A stretch of 64,000 nt of DNA. It comes from Tragulus kanchil (taxonomy: Eukaryota; Chordata; Mammalia; Artiodactyla; Tragulidae). A model generated the notes under the pieces. That model was not told where the DNA came from. It did not search any database and saw only the letters and a program-made list of their open reading frames with translations. The position numbers were made by a program, and so were the translations under genes. The stretch spans positions 175,021,298-175,085,297 of the forward strand of contig JAIOJX010000030.1 of NCBI GenBank assembly GCA_022376925.1, in the 5' to 3' direction. Of the stretch, positions 25,901 to 37,900 are shown piece by piece; within the stretch, counting starts at the first letter, position 1; each line of letters opens with the position of its first letter.

Positions 25901-28900
25901 CCAGCAGGGAAGTCCAGACCCAACAGGTGCTATGCACAGGCTCCCTGGCCCTTGGGCTCTCGGCAGGGTCAGCCCACGAGAAGCTCCGGCAGGTCAGGAG
26001 AGGGAGAAGCAGCACTGTGCTCACCGTGCCGGCTCCCCTCCCGCAGGTCAATGAAGCTAGCCCAGAGCAGCGGCTCCTGCCCAGGGACTACCCTCCCCAG
26101 CACGCCTCTCTGCATCCTGGCTCCCGTGACCGCCCTGTCCACTGGCCCCCTAGACCAGAGAGCTGATGGGCCGTTGCCCCTGTGATGTCCCTCTACCCTG
26201 ACGGCACCTACAGGAACGGCCCCTTGCTAAAACTTCTCAAATCACCCAACCTGAGACTCCAGGAACACTCTCAGGCACTCCGGAGGACAGTGAGAGGAGG
26301 CATACTTTCTCCTCATCGACAGGGAAACCGCACTCAAGAAGGCAACTTACATTGGAGCTGGAGTTGATGACTTTCAGTTCCTGTGCTTTAGGCCTGTGCC
26401 CTGACTTTCCTACTTGGTCCTGTCCTCCCTCTTCAGAGAAGAACTGCTTCCAGGGTGACTCCCGGAGATGTTTGTCCACAGATACAATGTGTCCCTCAGT
26501 TGTAAACATGTATCTGGTTCCAGATTTGTGTACTGGGTTCTCCTCATCAAAGAGCTAGTGAAAAAGAAAAAAAAAAAAGACACAATTGTAGCATATTTGG
26601 AACTAATTCATAGGGGTGAGCCCAGACTACTTAGAGATAAGAATTTGCTTGGCTCTCAGACGAACCCAGCCTGCTGGGCAAGCCTGCGGCCAAGCATCTC
26701 AATGGTGTTCGACTGATTCTGTACAACCCTATGGACTGCAGTCCACAAGGCTTCTCTGTCCACGGATTTCCCAGGCAAGCACACTGGAGTGGGTTGTCAT
26801 GCTCTCCTACAAAAACCCGGAGGGAAGGGGATACACGGTTTATCCTTCACCCAACCCCAGAGCCTAGCCCAGAGCCTGACGAACATTCCAGTGTGGTCCC
26901 TGCAGGCACAGGGCACCCAAGGCAGTCGCTTCCCTGTCAGCACTGGACATGGGGGTGAAGGAGGGTATGGCGGGAGCATTTAGAAAAAAGACCTAGCTCC
27001 AAACAGACAGGTCATTGTGGGAGAAGGAAGGTGTGCAAAAAATGACGAATGAGGCAAAAATGTAGAGACAGATCTCTTAGACATGATAAAACCTCACAGG
27101 CATCTCAAGTATTCTACAAACGAGATAAAACACTCAGCAGAGCTGGTCTGCATTCACACAGCTCTCAGGAGAACAGGGCCAGCCAGGTTCTCCCCTTCCC
27201 CTCATTACCCCAGACCCTGAGTTCTTCCCCCACAAACACCCTGGGGTCTCTTCCGTTCACCCATTCCAGAATACGACCCGTGAACATCCCAGGCGCCAAG
27301 GCTGCTGGACAGAACGTCTGAGTCAGCTGGCAGAATGACAGACTCCTGAGCCTGCTTCTGGAGATCCCAACCCACACGGCTACAAATTTAACAGTGTGGC
27401 TCCGATCCAGGTGCCCTTGGGCTGGGGAGCCACTGAAGTAGACCAAGCAAACCTATCGCCACTGATGGCGATGGCGATCTCTGGCCCCTGGCCGAAATTC
27501 CCCACGCTGTTTCCCCATCAGGAACTCCTGACGCCCTGAGCCTTGAGAACGTGTCCTTTGCGGGTAGCCACGTGTGGTGAGGACAGCTGGGAGGATAGCA
27601 GCCCTGTACCGGGTGCAGATGCCACGCATGCCTGTGGCTGAGCAGCCGAGTGGGACAAGCACCGCACAAGGAGTCAGGACCGGGCTCAAGCTTTGGCTTG
27701 GCCATGTCATCACCCCCAGAATTCAGGCAACCTCCTCCTGACCTCCCACTGGAGATGGCAGAGGGCAAGAATGAACACCGACCAGATGATCCCAAAGATG
27801 CCTTCTAGATCTCAAAATTCAGTCTCTCCTCAGAGAGGTGAGGACGTGTATCTGGACAGAGAGCTGGTGGGGGTGCGGGTCCCAGGAGAGCACACGTGTC
27901 AGGGAAGGTGAGATCTGAGACCCCGCTCTCCTCCTCAGAGCAGCCTCCCCACCGCCATGCTCCCGGGGACCCCTAGGCACTGCTGCCTGCACGTCACACA
28001 GTGGGCGGCGCCGGGTCCGTGCATCTGTGACTCCTCCACGAGGAGGAGGAACCACAGAGGGCAGGGCCGCGTGCTTTTGTTCAGACAGGGCGGCGGCTCT
28101 GGGCCAGCGAGGTTCCCAGCACCAAGCAGCACCTGCTCATGCACGCTGGATGGAAGGCACAGGCACGCCTGCTTGATATATACGCATAGCACAGGGAGCT
28201 CAGGCCGGTGCTCTGTGATGAACTGTGGGGTGAGGTGGGGAGGGGACACTCGTATACTTAAGGCTCACTCACACCGCGGTACAGCAGAAACCAACACAAC
28301 ATGGTAAAGCAATTATCCTCCGATTTAAAAAAAAAAAAAAGTCATGCTTGCTTTGAGCAGAATGACCCACTCTCGGGTTGAGCTCATGGCACACCTACCA
28401 GATACAGGTATTTGCAGGTCTCACTGAGGAAGAAGCTCTCCATGCGGTCCTCCTTGGACTTGTCGATGACGTGATGCAGCGTGGCGTAGCCGCACCTACG
28501 AGACAATCGTCCTGATCGTCCCCTGCTGCCCCACCACTTGCTCAGTCACTTAAGAGGCAGGAGCAGTCTATTGACAGGAGAACCCAACGATCAAACAGCA
28601 CACGGAAAACAAAGGAGGGTGGGGTGAAGGGCTACCTGTTTTTTTTAAGTCTCGACTGTCTGCAAATTCATTAAAAAGGGGATCTGGCTGCCAAAACACC
28701 AGCTGAATGGCGGGGAAAGGGGTGTGGGAGCCGTGGAGAGAGTCTGCCCAGTGTGTAACAAGACACAAAGAAAATGACTGGCAACTGGACCGATTTACAC
28801 TCATGCCCCAGGACTTGTAGACTGACTTATCACTCAGGTAGTCTAGAGAAGTACCTTGTCAGAAAATACTTATATTATTACTAGCTTAAAAAAAAAAAAA

Positions 28901-31900
28901 GCAGGTCACAACATTGAGGTTTTATACATTTACATATACACACACTATAGATTTATATGTAAATATATAAGCAAACTGTAAGGCTGTATACCTAACTGCC
29001 GATGGTAGTTGTCTCCACACATGGAGATGACAGTGACAACATTCTACCTCTGTTATTTCCTATTCTCCTAAACTTTTCAAACACATACTATTTGTATACC
29101 AGAAACAAGTTACTTAAAAGAGCCCCACAGAGTCTGCTGGAACCCTACAGGAAGGTGAGATCTGAGACCCCGCTCTCCTCCTCAGAGCAGCCTCCCCACC
29201 GCCATGCTCCCGGGGACCCCTAGGCACTGCTGCCTGCACGTCACACAGTGGGCGGCGCCGGGTCCGTGCATCTGTGACTCCTCCACGAGGAGGAGGAACC
29301 ACAGAGGGCAGGGCCGCGTGCTTTTGTTCAGACAGGGCGGCGGCTCTGGGCCAGCGAGGTTCCCAGCACCAAGCAGCACCTGCTCATGCACGCTGGATGG
29401 AAGGCACAGGCACGCCTGCTTGATATATACGCATAGCACAGGGAGCTCAGGCCGGTGCTCTGTGATGAACTGTGGGGTGAGGTGGGGAGGGGACACTCGT
29501 ATACTTAAGGCTCACTCACACCGCGGTACAGCAGAAACCAACACAACATGGTAAAGCAATTATCCTCCGATTTAAAAAAAAAAAAAAAAGTCATGCTTGC
29601 TTTGAGCAGAATGACCCACTCTCGGGTTGAGCTCATGGCACACCTACCAGATACAGGTATTTGCAGGTCTCACTGAGGAAGAAGCTCTCCATGCGGTCCT
29701 CCTTGGACTTGTCGATGACGTGATGCAGCGTGGCGTAGCCGCACCTACGAGACAATCGTCCTGATCGTCCCCTGCTGCCCCACCACTTGCTCAGTCACTT
29801 AAGAGGCAGGAGCAGTCTATTGACAGGAGAACCCAACGATCAAACAGCACACGGAAAACAAAGGAGGGTGGGGTGAAGGGCTACCTGTTTTTTTTAAGTC
29901 TCGACTGTCTGCAAATTCATTAAAAAGGGGATCTGGCTGCCAAAACACCAGCTGAATGGCGGGGAAAGGGGTGTGGGAGCCGTGGAGGGGTCTGCCCAGT
30001 GTGTAACAAGACACAAAGAAAATGACTGGCAACTGGACCGATTTACACTCATGCCCCAGGACTTGTAGACTGACTTATCACTCAGGTAGTCTAGAGAAGT
30101 ACCTTGTCAGAAAATACTTATATTATTACTAGCTTAAAAAAAAAAAAAGCAGGTCACAACATTGAGGTTTTATACATTTACATATACACACACTATAGAT
30201 TTATATGTAAATATATAAGCAAACTGTAAGGCTGTATACCTAACTGCCGATGGTAGTTGTCTCCACACATGGAGATGACAGTGACAACATTCTACCTCTG
30301 TTATTTCCTATTCTCCCTAAACTTTTTCAAACACATACTATTTGTATACCAGGGGAAACAAGTTACTTAAAAAGAGCCCCACAGAGTCTGCTGGAACCCT
30401 ACAGGAATAAAGGTGAAATAAAAAACCTTTTAATTCCTGCTGGAATGGGCAGGTTCTCCTATACAAGACGTAAGGAAATCTCCCTACAAAACCAACATTA
30501 ATGAGCTGGTTCTAAAAAAGTAAAATGCCAAACTGAACAGAATTACCCCAGAACGACTCAAAGTAAAAGTGGCCAACAGAAAAAAGAAGTAACTTAGGAG
30601 ACTAACTTGACTTTTGTGTACTTTTCCAGACTTTGCAGAATGTCCATTCCTACGTGGAGGTAGAAGGGATTCTTGGTTGCCTAGAGAGAACACGAGAGAA
30701 CGTGATCCAGCGGGGCCCGGGAGGCACGCCATCGACACACCGCGCTGACCGAGGGCTTCCCGAGAAGACGAGCCACTGACTGAGGAAGGCTCTTTATCTG
30801 GCAAGGTCTCGAGCGTTAAAGGACTAAGGAGCTTTCTGGGTTCAGGTCATAGTGCACCTCCAACCTGCCTCACCTGCACGAGAGGAGGGGTGGCGAGAAG
30901 ACCCGCCCCAGGGAGGCCCCCACTGCCTCTGGCCTGCCCGGTCCCCATCATGGTCAAACATGAGTCGATGCCCTACTGACAGCGTCGCCTCTGAGGACAA
31001 ACCCCGTTCCTGTGTGGCCTCAGAACTCTCCAGAAACGTCAGCATAGGGAAACAGGGCTTTGTCCCCCCTCCACCCACAGCGCCAGGAGGAAGCACCTGG
31101 GGACGCAAAGACCCCCCAAGTGTCTGAAGGGGCCTCCATGTGCTCTGTTCTCTAGCTGCCGACAGGACGCAGATGCCGAGCTGTGTCCTCTTCTGTCCCG
31201 TGCTTACAGATGGTTTCTTGAGAGGAAGAAAAATTCCCTGGGAAGATGAGACTTTTCTCCTAAAACTAATTTAACAGTTGGGGATCATCTACAAGCCACT
31301 CCCAGGGCCAATCCCACAGCAGCAGCAGAAGCAAACGACCACACGGCCACTGTCTCTGGATTCAGGGAGCGCAGGGAGCAGCTTCAGAGGGCTAGGCTGT
31401 AAAGCCCAAGATTTCTTTCGATTCTAAGAAAATAGGCAATGTGAGGAAGAAGCTGCGAGAGGAAAGAAGCAGTGACAGAAACCAAGAAGCCTAAACCACG
31501 GGCAGCAGACCTCAGCTGGAGAGGAGACCTCAGACGGCACCCGCGTGTCCCTCTTGGAGCACAGGTGGCCTGGCTCGGCCCTGAGCTCAGGGAGGCAGGG
31601 GCACAGGCTGGCTCCTCCTCTGAGAGGTGAGCCACAGCTCACCAGGTCTCTCTACCCATGACGTCAATCACCAGTTTCACAGGATGTCTCCCTTTTTCAG
31701 AAGCAAATGGCAAGGATTCAGTGTTTATTTTCAAAACAATTACTGAATAAACCTACCCTAAACTACAGCACTGGGTATTCTTTGCTGGTCCAGTGGTTAA
31801 GAATCCACCTTCCAATGCAGGGGACGCGAGTTTGATCCCTGGTTGGAAAACTAAGGTCCCATGTGCCATGGGGCAACTTAGCACCCGTGCCACAAGGACT

Positions 31901-34900
31901 GAGCTTGCGCACTCTGGAGCCCATGCACCACAATTAAGGAAGGCCGTGCACCCAGTGAAGACCCAGCTCAGCCAAAATGAAAAAATAAAAGATAAACTAC
32001 AGCACTAATCCTACCAGCAGAGCTCCTAAGGTCTCACGAGGGCTTGCCCACCACAAGCGACTATTACAGGGCCACAAATACACGGAGGGCCAGCTCCTTG
32101 GCTGTGGTGCTGGCAAATGGCAGACAGCTCTTGGTGCATATATATGTGTGGTGTGCACAGAGGTATACACATCTGCCTTCACCTGGGGGTGAGAAGACAC
32201 TTCACAGTTCAGGCGACATTTCCTCTGGCATTCAAGCAATTTCACACAGAGGAAGACTGTCTTCTTTAAGCATTAAACAAACACAGGTATTCAGACGAAT
32301 CCCAGGTGGTTCCTATTCTGACGAGAAAAGAGGTTTTTCTGTGTCTCAATGAGTTACACGGCCCAGGATTCCACAGGACTTGAGTACAGAAATGCGTCCC
32401 CTTCAACAAGCTCTTTGGCCCAATACATCTGGAAAACCAAGTCTGCCTCGTGGCTGTTCGAGGATGGGAGAACCAGCCCTGTGGTAAAGGCACGAGCCAC
32501 CTTTGCAGAACAAGGGCACACACGCGTGACCACGGATGCCTTCCCTGTCCTGTGGCACCACGGCTGACGCTCGGCGTCACCAGGCTCTGGGCCGGCGCTC
32601 ACCCTAACAGGTGCTGTGACGGAACTCAACTCTCCACCCATCAGCAAGCACTCCCTGTGAACCCACCGCTTCCGGTCTTCCCGGAGTTTCACCACAAATC
32701 CTGCTTACAGGCTGAAGTACCTGGTAGAGGAGATAGGTGGACTCCACCAGCTCGGGCCGCAGTGGGTAGAAGAGCACGTCGGGAGCCTGCAGCTGCCAGT
32801 TGTACCTCTCGGGGAGGGCCCCGAAGCGCTTCCAGATGGCATAGTAGAAGGCGTGCAGACAGATGGCGTCCTCCACGTCTCCCATCAGCACCTGCGGGGA
32901 AGACGTGGGTCGCCAGGCGAAGACGCCATTCTCAGAGTGGCACCATGTGACACACGGGCCCTGGTTCCACCTCCACCAACTGGCTATCAGACCCACAAGC
33001 AAGGCTGGAGACCAACCCAACCCCAAAGCTGCCTTCCAGACAGATGCCGCCACCACCTGGCCATCTCACCACCTGACAAGCACAGAGGACAAGGGGCTGA
33101 CTGTGTTCACCAACAAAGACTTGGCCACTGAGAGAAGGACCATCTAGAAATCTCACACCGGTACTTTTCGGGCATGGCTCTGCATTGATTCAAAGTGTGG
33201 AGTCATTTCCAAAGAGAATAATGAACCCACGTGAACTGCCCAAATCTAAAGGAGCCAGAGAAGGTTCTGGAACCATAAAAAGAAAAAGGGCAGGGATGAG
33301 CCCTTTCCAACAACTTCTTTTTCTGAGCAAATGGATTGTGAAATACCTGCAGTCCGGGGAAGAAGGCCTGCAGAGAGTCGATCCACGTGTTCATGAGCTG
33401 CCCGCTGAACATGTTCACGTTGACGTAGAGGGGCGGGTCCCCTTCCCCCTCGTTGCAGGCCTCCCGACTGTGAAGCCAAGCAGAGAGGTCAGAGGGAAGC
33501 AGGAGACGCAGCGGCAGCCCTCCTCCTCCAGCAGCCTGGCAGCTTCACTTCAGTGGAACCTACATCAGCCTTTGCTCCTGACACATTCTTTAAACCTTCG
33601 GAGACGGACAACCTCTCCCTGTCAATACGAGACTCTAGCCTTGGCAATACCTACTGTGGGACAAAAAAAAAGCTCTAAACATGGCCCTGATAACACATGG
33701 AGATTTCAGTGCACTTTGCAGAAAGCACTTCGACATGCAGCATTTGAGAAATACTTCCACATAATCTGGCATATATTAATAGCATAAGTCAGTTCTGACC
33801 TGAGTGGGGAAGCCTAGTTCTTTCTGCACAGAAGAGTCTTGTCTCTAATAAAATCCTACACCACGGGCCTGGAGGAACACATCAGAGCAAGAAGCTCGGG
33901 ATTTACCACTTGATTTTAGTAAATGTAAGGCCTTTAAAAAGTGAAAAGAACTGAACTCTGGCCAAACAGCCTCTTGCCAAAACACAGCGGTCGCATGTTC
34001 CTACAACAGCTAGGGTGGAAATGTGTCCAAGAAAATCGTACCAAGCAGGCAACTCAATAGCTGCCATTTGCCCTGGCCACTTCCGAGAGACAGCGCAGAG
34101 GGGAAGACCTGGGAGAGGGGAGGAGGCACAGAGGGGAAACCACTGCAGCTTCACATGCTCGTCTCTGCCATTCTGAAGGCGTAACTGACAAGCAGCACAC
34201 AGTGCTGCTTTGAACAAACACGTCCTTTTGCCATACAATAAAAACTAATACAGCACTGCAAAGCAACTCTACGCCAATAAAAACTAACTTAAGAAAAATC
34301 CAATTAAAAAATAATTACCAGAAAAACTAACAATCACAGAGGGGAAAAAAAACCTGGGGTAACCGTCCTTTCTCTCACTGAGTACAAAGCTGGAACCTAG
34401 CTTCTCTGGAAAGTGGAAAAACCAGAGCAGCTGTGCTACAGGACAGCTCTGTGCACAGTTAAAGCCCGGGCAGCCCAGGCACGCGTCACTGCTTGTGGCG
34501 GCCGGTCTCCAGGCGGCCCCCAGTGAGCCCTGCCTCCTGGCCGTCACACCTCTGTGCTGTCCCTCCCACACCAGTCGGCCCTGGTCTGTGTGACCCGCAG
34601 TCAGGCAGAAGCGCTTGCTGTCATTCTGAGACTAGGGCGTGGCTTCTGGTGATTCTCTTTCTGTCTCTCGCAGATCACTCACTCGGGGGCAGCCAGCTGC
34701 CATGAGCTGCCTACGGAGAGGTCCGTGTGGCAAGGAACTGAGACCTCTAGCCACAGCCAGTGAGGAACGAAGCTTGGGAGGGGACCCTCCAGTTTGCCTG
34801 AGCGGTGGCATGGCTGAATTCCCCACGAAGAGCCTGTGGGTGACCTCGTCAGACTCTGGATCAGCCCAGCTGGCCCTGGCTTCCTGACCCTCAGAAAATG

Positions 34901-37900
34901 AGAGAGAGGACATGTGCTATTTAAGCCACTGGTTGCAGGGTAATTTGTTACACAGCAGGAAATAGTCATCCCCAAATGACTACAAAACAGCTAGGAGGCA
35001 GTGAAGTGAGGACAGAGACCAAGAGACCCTGTGAATTTACGTGGAGGAGAACATCAACGTTTCATAATACATTCTAGTAACAAACTATAGAAATGATCCC
35101 TTGAGAGTATAGTCTTACTTGTCGACAGGACAAGAGAGACGGTAAGAAGACATACCCTCTTCTTAAGTAGTTCTGAATACTCTGGTATGCAGCATTAAAC
35201 ATTTCTAGGTCTTCTTTTTCTCCAAAGAGAATGTACGATTTCAAGAGGTATTCATAGAAAGAGTCCAGTCCGGCACCCAAGCCACTCTGCTTGCCGACCC
35301 AATGGCCCGTCTGAATGTTCACAACATTGCCTGGGAAACCAAACGGAACACGTCAGGACCAGGGGTGGAGGTGGGAGGGAACGCCTACCTCAAACCCACG
35401 GCTCCTAATAGCTTCGTCCCTCATGAGAAAGAGGCAGCAAGGAGTCATGGCCTCCTGTGTGAGTCACCAAATGTAAGGCACACTGAAAGTACCTTTATTA
35501 TAATTTAAAAGTACTGTATACAAAAGTTGCATGTGACAGGTGGTAAGGGCTTAGGGAAAAATGTTTAAGCTGACAGTCTGGGGTGACACCAGGTGACAAA
35601 TGGGGCAACTATTCTATTTCTGTTGCTGTTATACATAACAGACTGAATAATCGAAAATCACTTTCAAAAAGCAATGTTTTTGCAGCGACACTCTAGGCTC
35701 CAGGATCTCCCAATCCAGTTCCCTCCCCATGACGGAAAGAAAATACTTCTCAAAATAAGACAGTTACAAGAGGAAACAATCTGTTTTAAAGCAACACCTT
35801 GAGCTAGTAAAATATTGACAATTATTGAAGATAAATAATCAGGACATAGGAGCTCATCGTCCATTACACTTTTTCCAACTTCAGTATGTTTGAAATTTTC
35901 CGTAATAATTTTTTAACAATGCCTTGACCAAAATTCTCAAGGACAAAAAAATCTGGGGGCAGGGGGCCAGGGATATGCATATGATTGATATGGGAACATA
36001 TATGTCTATGAACAATAAGACTCTGTAAAAATAAATAAAAAATTTTAAAAATCTAGTATCGGGTTAACCTGGGCTTTCAATCTACTACCACATGCCGAGA
36101 TTTCTTTAAAGGAGAAAGCCACTCTCTCAGTTAACTCAAAATTCCAATATTTGGAACCTTATACTGAAGCAATCTCATGTGCCTCTGAGAAAGCTCTTTT
36201 ATAGTGTTCCTAACCAATTAAATTTTCCCTTGAGAGTATAGTCTTACTTGTCGACAGGACAAGAGACGGTAAGAAGACATACCCTCTTCTTAAGTAGTTC
36301 TGAATACTCTGGTATGCAGCATTAAACATTTCTAGGTCTTCTTTTTCTCCAAAGAGAATGTACGATTTCAAGAGGTATTCATAGAAAGAGTCCAGTCCGG
36401 CACCCAAGCCACTCTGCTTGCCGACCCAATGGCCCGTCTGAATGGTCACAACATTGCCTGGGAAACCAAAGCGGAACACGTCAGGACCAGGGGTGGAGGT
36501 GGGAGGGAACGCCTACCTCAAACCCACGGCTCCTAATAGCTTCGTCCCTCATGAGAAAGAGGCAGCAAGGAGTCATGGCCTCCTGTGTGAGTCACCAAAT
36601 GTAAGGCACACTGAAAGTACCTTTATTATAATTTAAAAGTACTGTATACAAAAGTTGCATGTGACAGGTGGTAAGGGCTTAGGGAAAAATGTTTAAGCTG
36701 ACAGTCTGGGGTGACACCAGGTGACAAATGGGGCAACTATTCTATTTCTGTTGCTGTTATACATAACAGACTGAATAATCGAAAATCACTTTCAAAAAGC
36801 AATGTTTTTGCAGCGACACTCTAGGCTCCAGGATCTCCCAATCCAGTTCCCTCCCCATGACGGAAAGAAAATACTTCTCAAAATAAGACAGTTACAAGAG
36901 GAAACAATCTGTTTTAAAGCAACACCTTGAGCTAGTAAAATATTGACAATTATTGAAGATAAATAATCAGGACATAGGAGCTCATCGTCCATTACACTTT
37001 TTCCAACTTCAGTATGTTTGAAATTTTCCGTAATAATTTTTTAACAATGCCTTGACCAAAATTCTCAAGGACAAAAAAATCTGGGGGGAGGGGGCCAGGG
37101 ATATGCATATGATTGATATGGGAACATATATGTCTATGAACAATAAGACTCTGTAAAAATAAATAAAAAATTTTAAAAATCTAGTATCGGGTTAACCTGG
37201 GCTTTCAATCTACTACCACATGCCGAGATTTCTTTAAAGGAGAAAGCCACTCTCTCAGTTAACTCAAAATTCCAATATTTGGAACCTTATACTGAAGCAA
37301 TCTCATGTGCCTCTGAGAAAGCTCTTTTTTATAGTGTTCCCATTAACCATTATCTTCAAGTGTAAGATGCCAAGGGATTCAAACCTGAAGGGAGCCCTCA
37401 GAGAGGAAAAGCATGGTTCTGTCCCATCAAACCTTTCAGCTTCGCTCAAAGGGAAACGTCACAAGGAGAAATACTGAGGGCCCCTCTCTCTGGGTTGTCA
37501 ATTTCCAGGTTCCGTGGTACAGGAAGGAGGAGGGGAAAGGAAAGGAAAGGAGAGGGGCCATGCTCTCGGCGCCAAGGCCTGGCAGGGGCTCTGCACCTAA
37601 CAATCCCGTGTCATTGCTCCGCAGGCTCCAAAGGGCTTTCACAGCTCGCCTGGCCACCCACTCAAACGTGGAATCCCCCAGCAGTCGACTCAGAATCCCG
37701 AATTCCACCAGGAGGGAACCAGCGCCAGCCGTGCAGGTCTCGTTATTGCTGTCGGGGGGAACACCTGTCTTCAGGTTCACCTGGGGCAGGAAGAGACAAA
37801 GGATTTGTGGCAACAGTCAAGGAGCCCGCGTGGCTAGGAGGCCAGGTCACAGCGACCATGCTCCACTAGGAACCAAGCGCACTGCAGGGTGAGTCGGCCC

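Larger units (their letters stand above)
27903..30407 (+). repeat. Tandem duplication 9 (27903-29153 / 29150-30407)
   Basis: Offset 1247 nt, the largest unit. Contains EDEM1 exon 10 and an L1 tail in both copies. Most differences are missing homopolymer bases in the last 100 nt of the left copy. Confidence 0.95.
35097..37340 (+). repeat. Tandem duplication 10 (35097-36210 / 36226-37340)
   Basis: Offset 1127-1129 nt. Contains EDEM1 exon 6 in both copies, with one missense difference and a few small indels near both edges. Confidence 0.95.

Noticed and set aside
33185..33787. A 200-codon plus-strand open frame
   Set aside because: It runs antisense across EDEM1 exon 7 and its flanking introns, has low-complexity Ser/Lys composition and resembles no protein.
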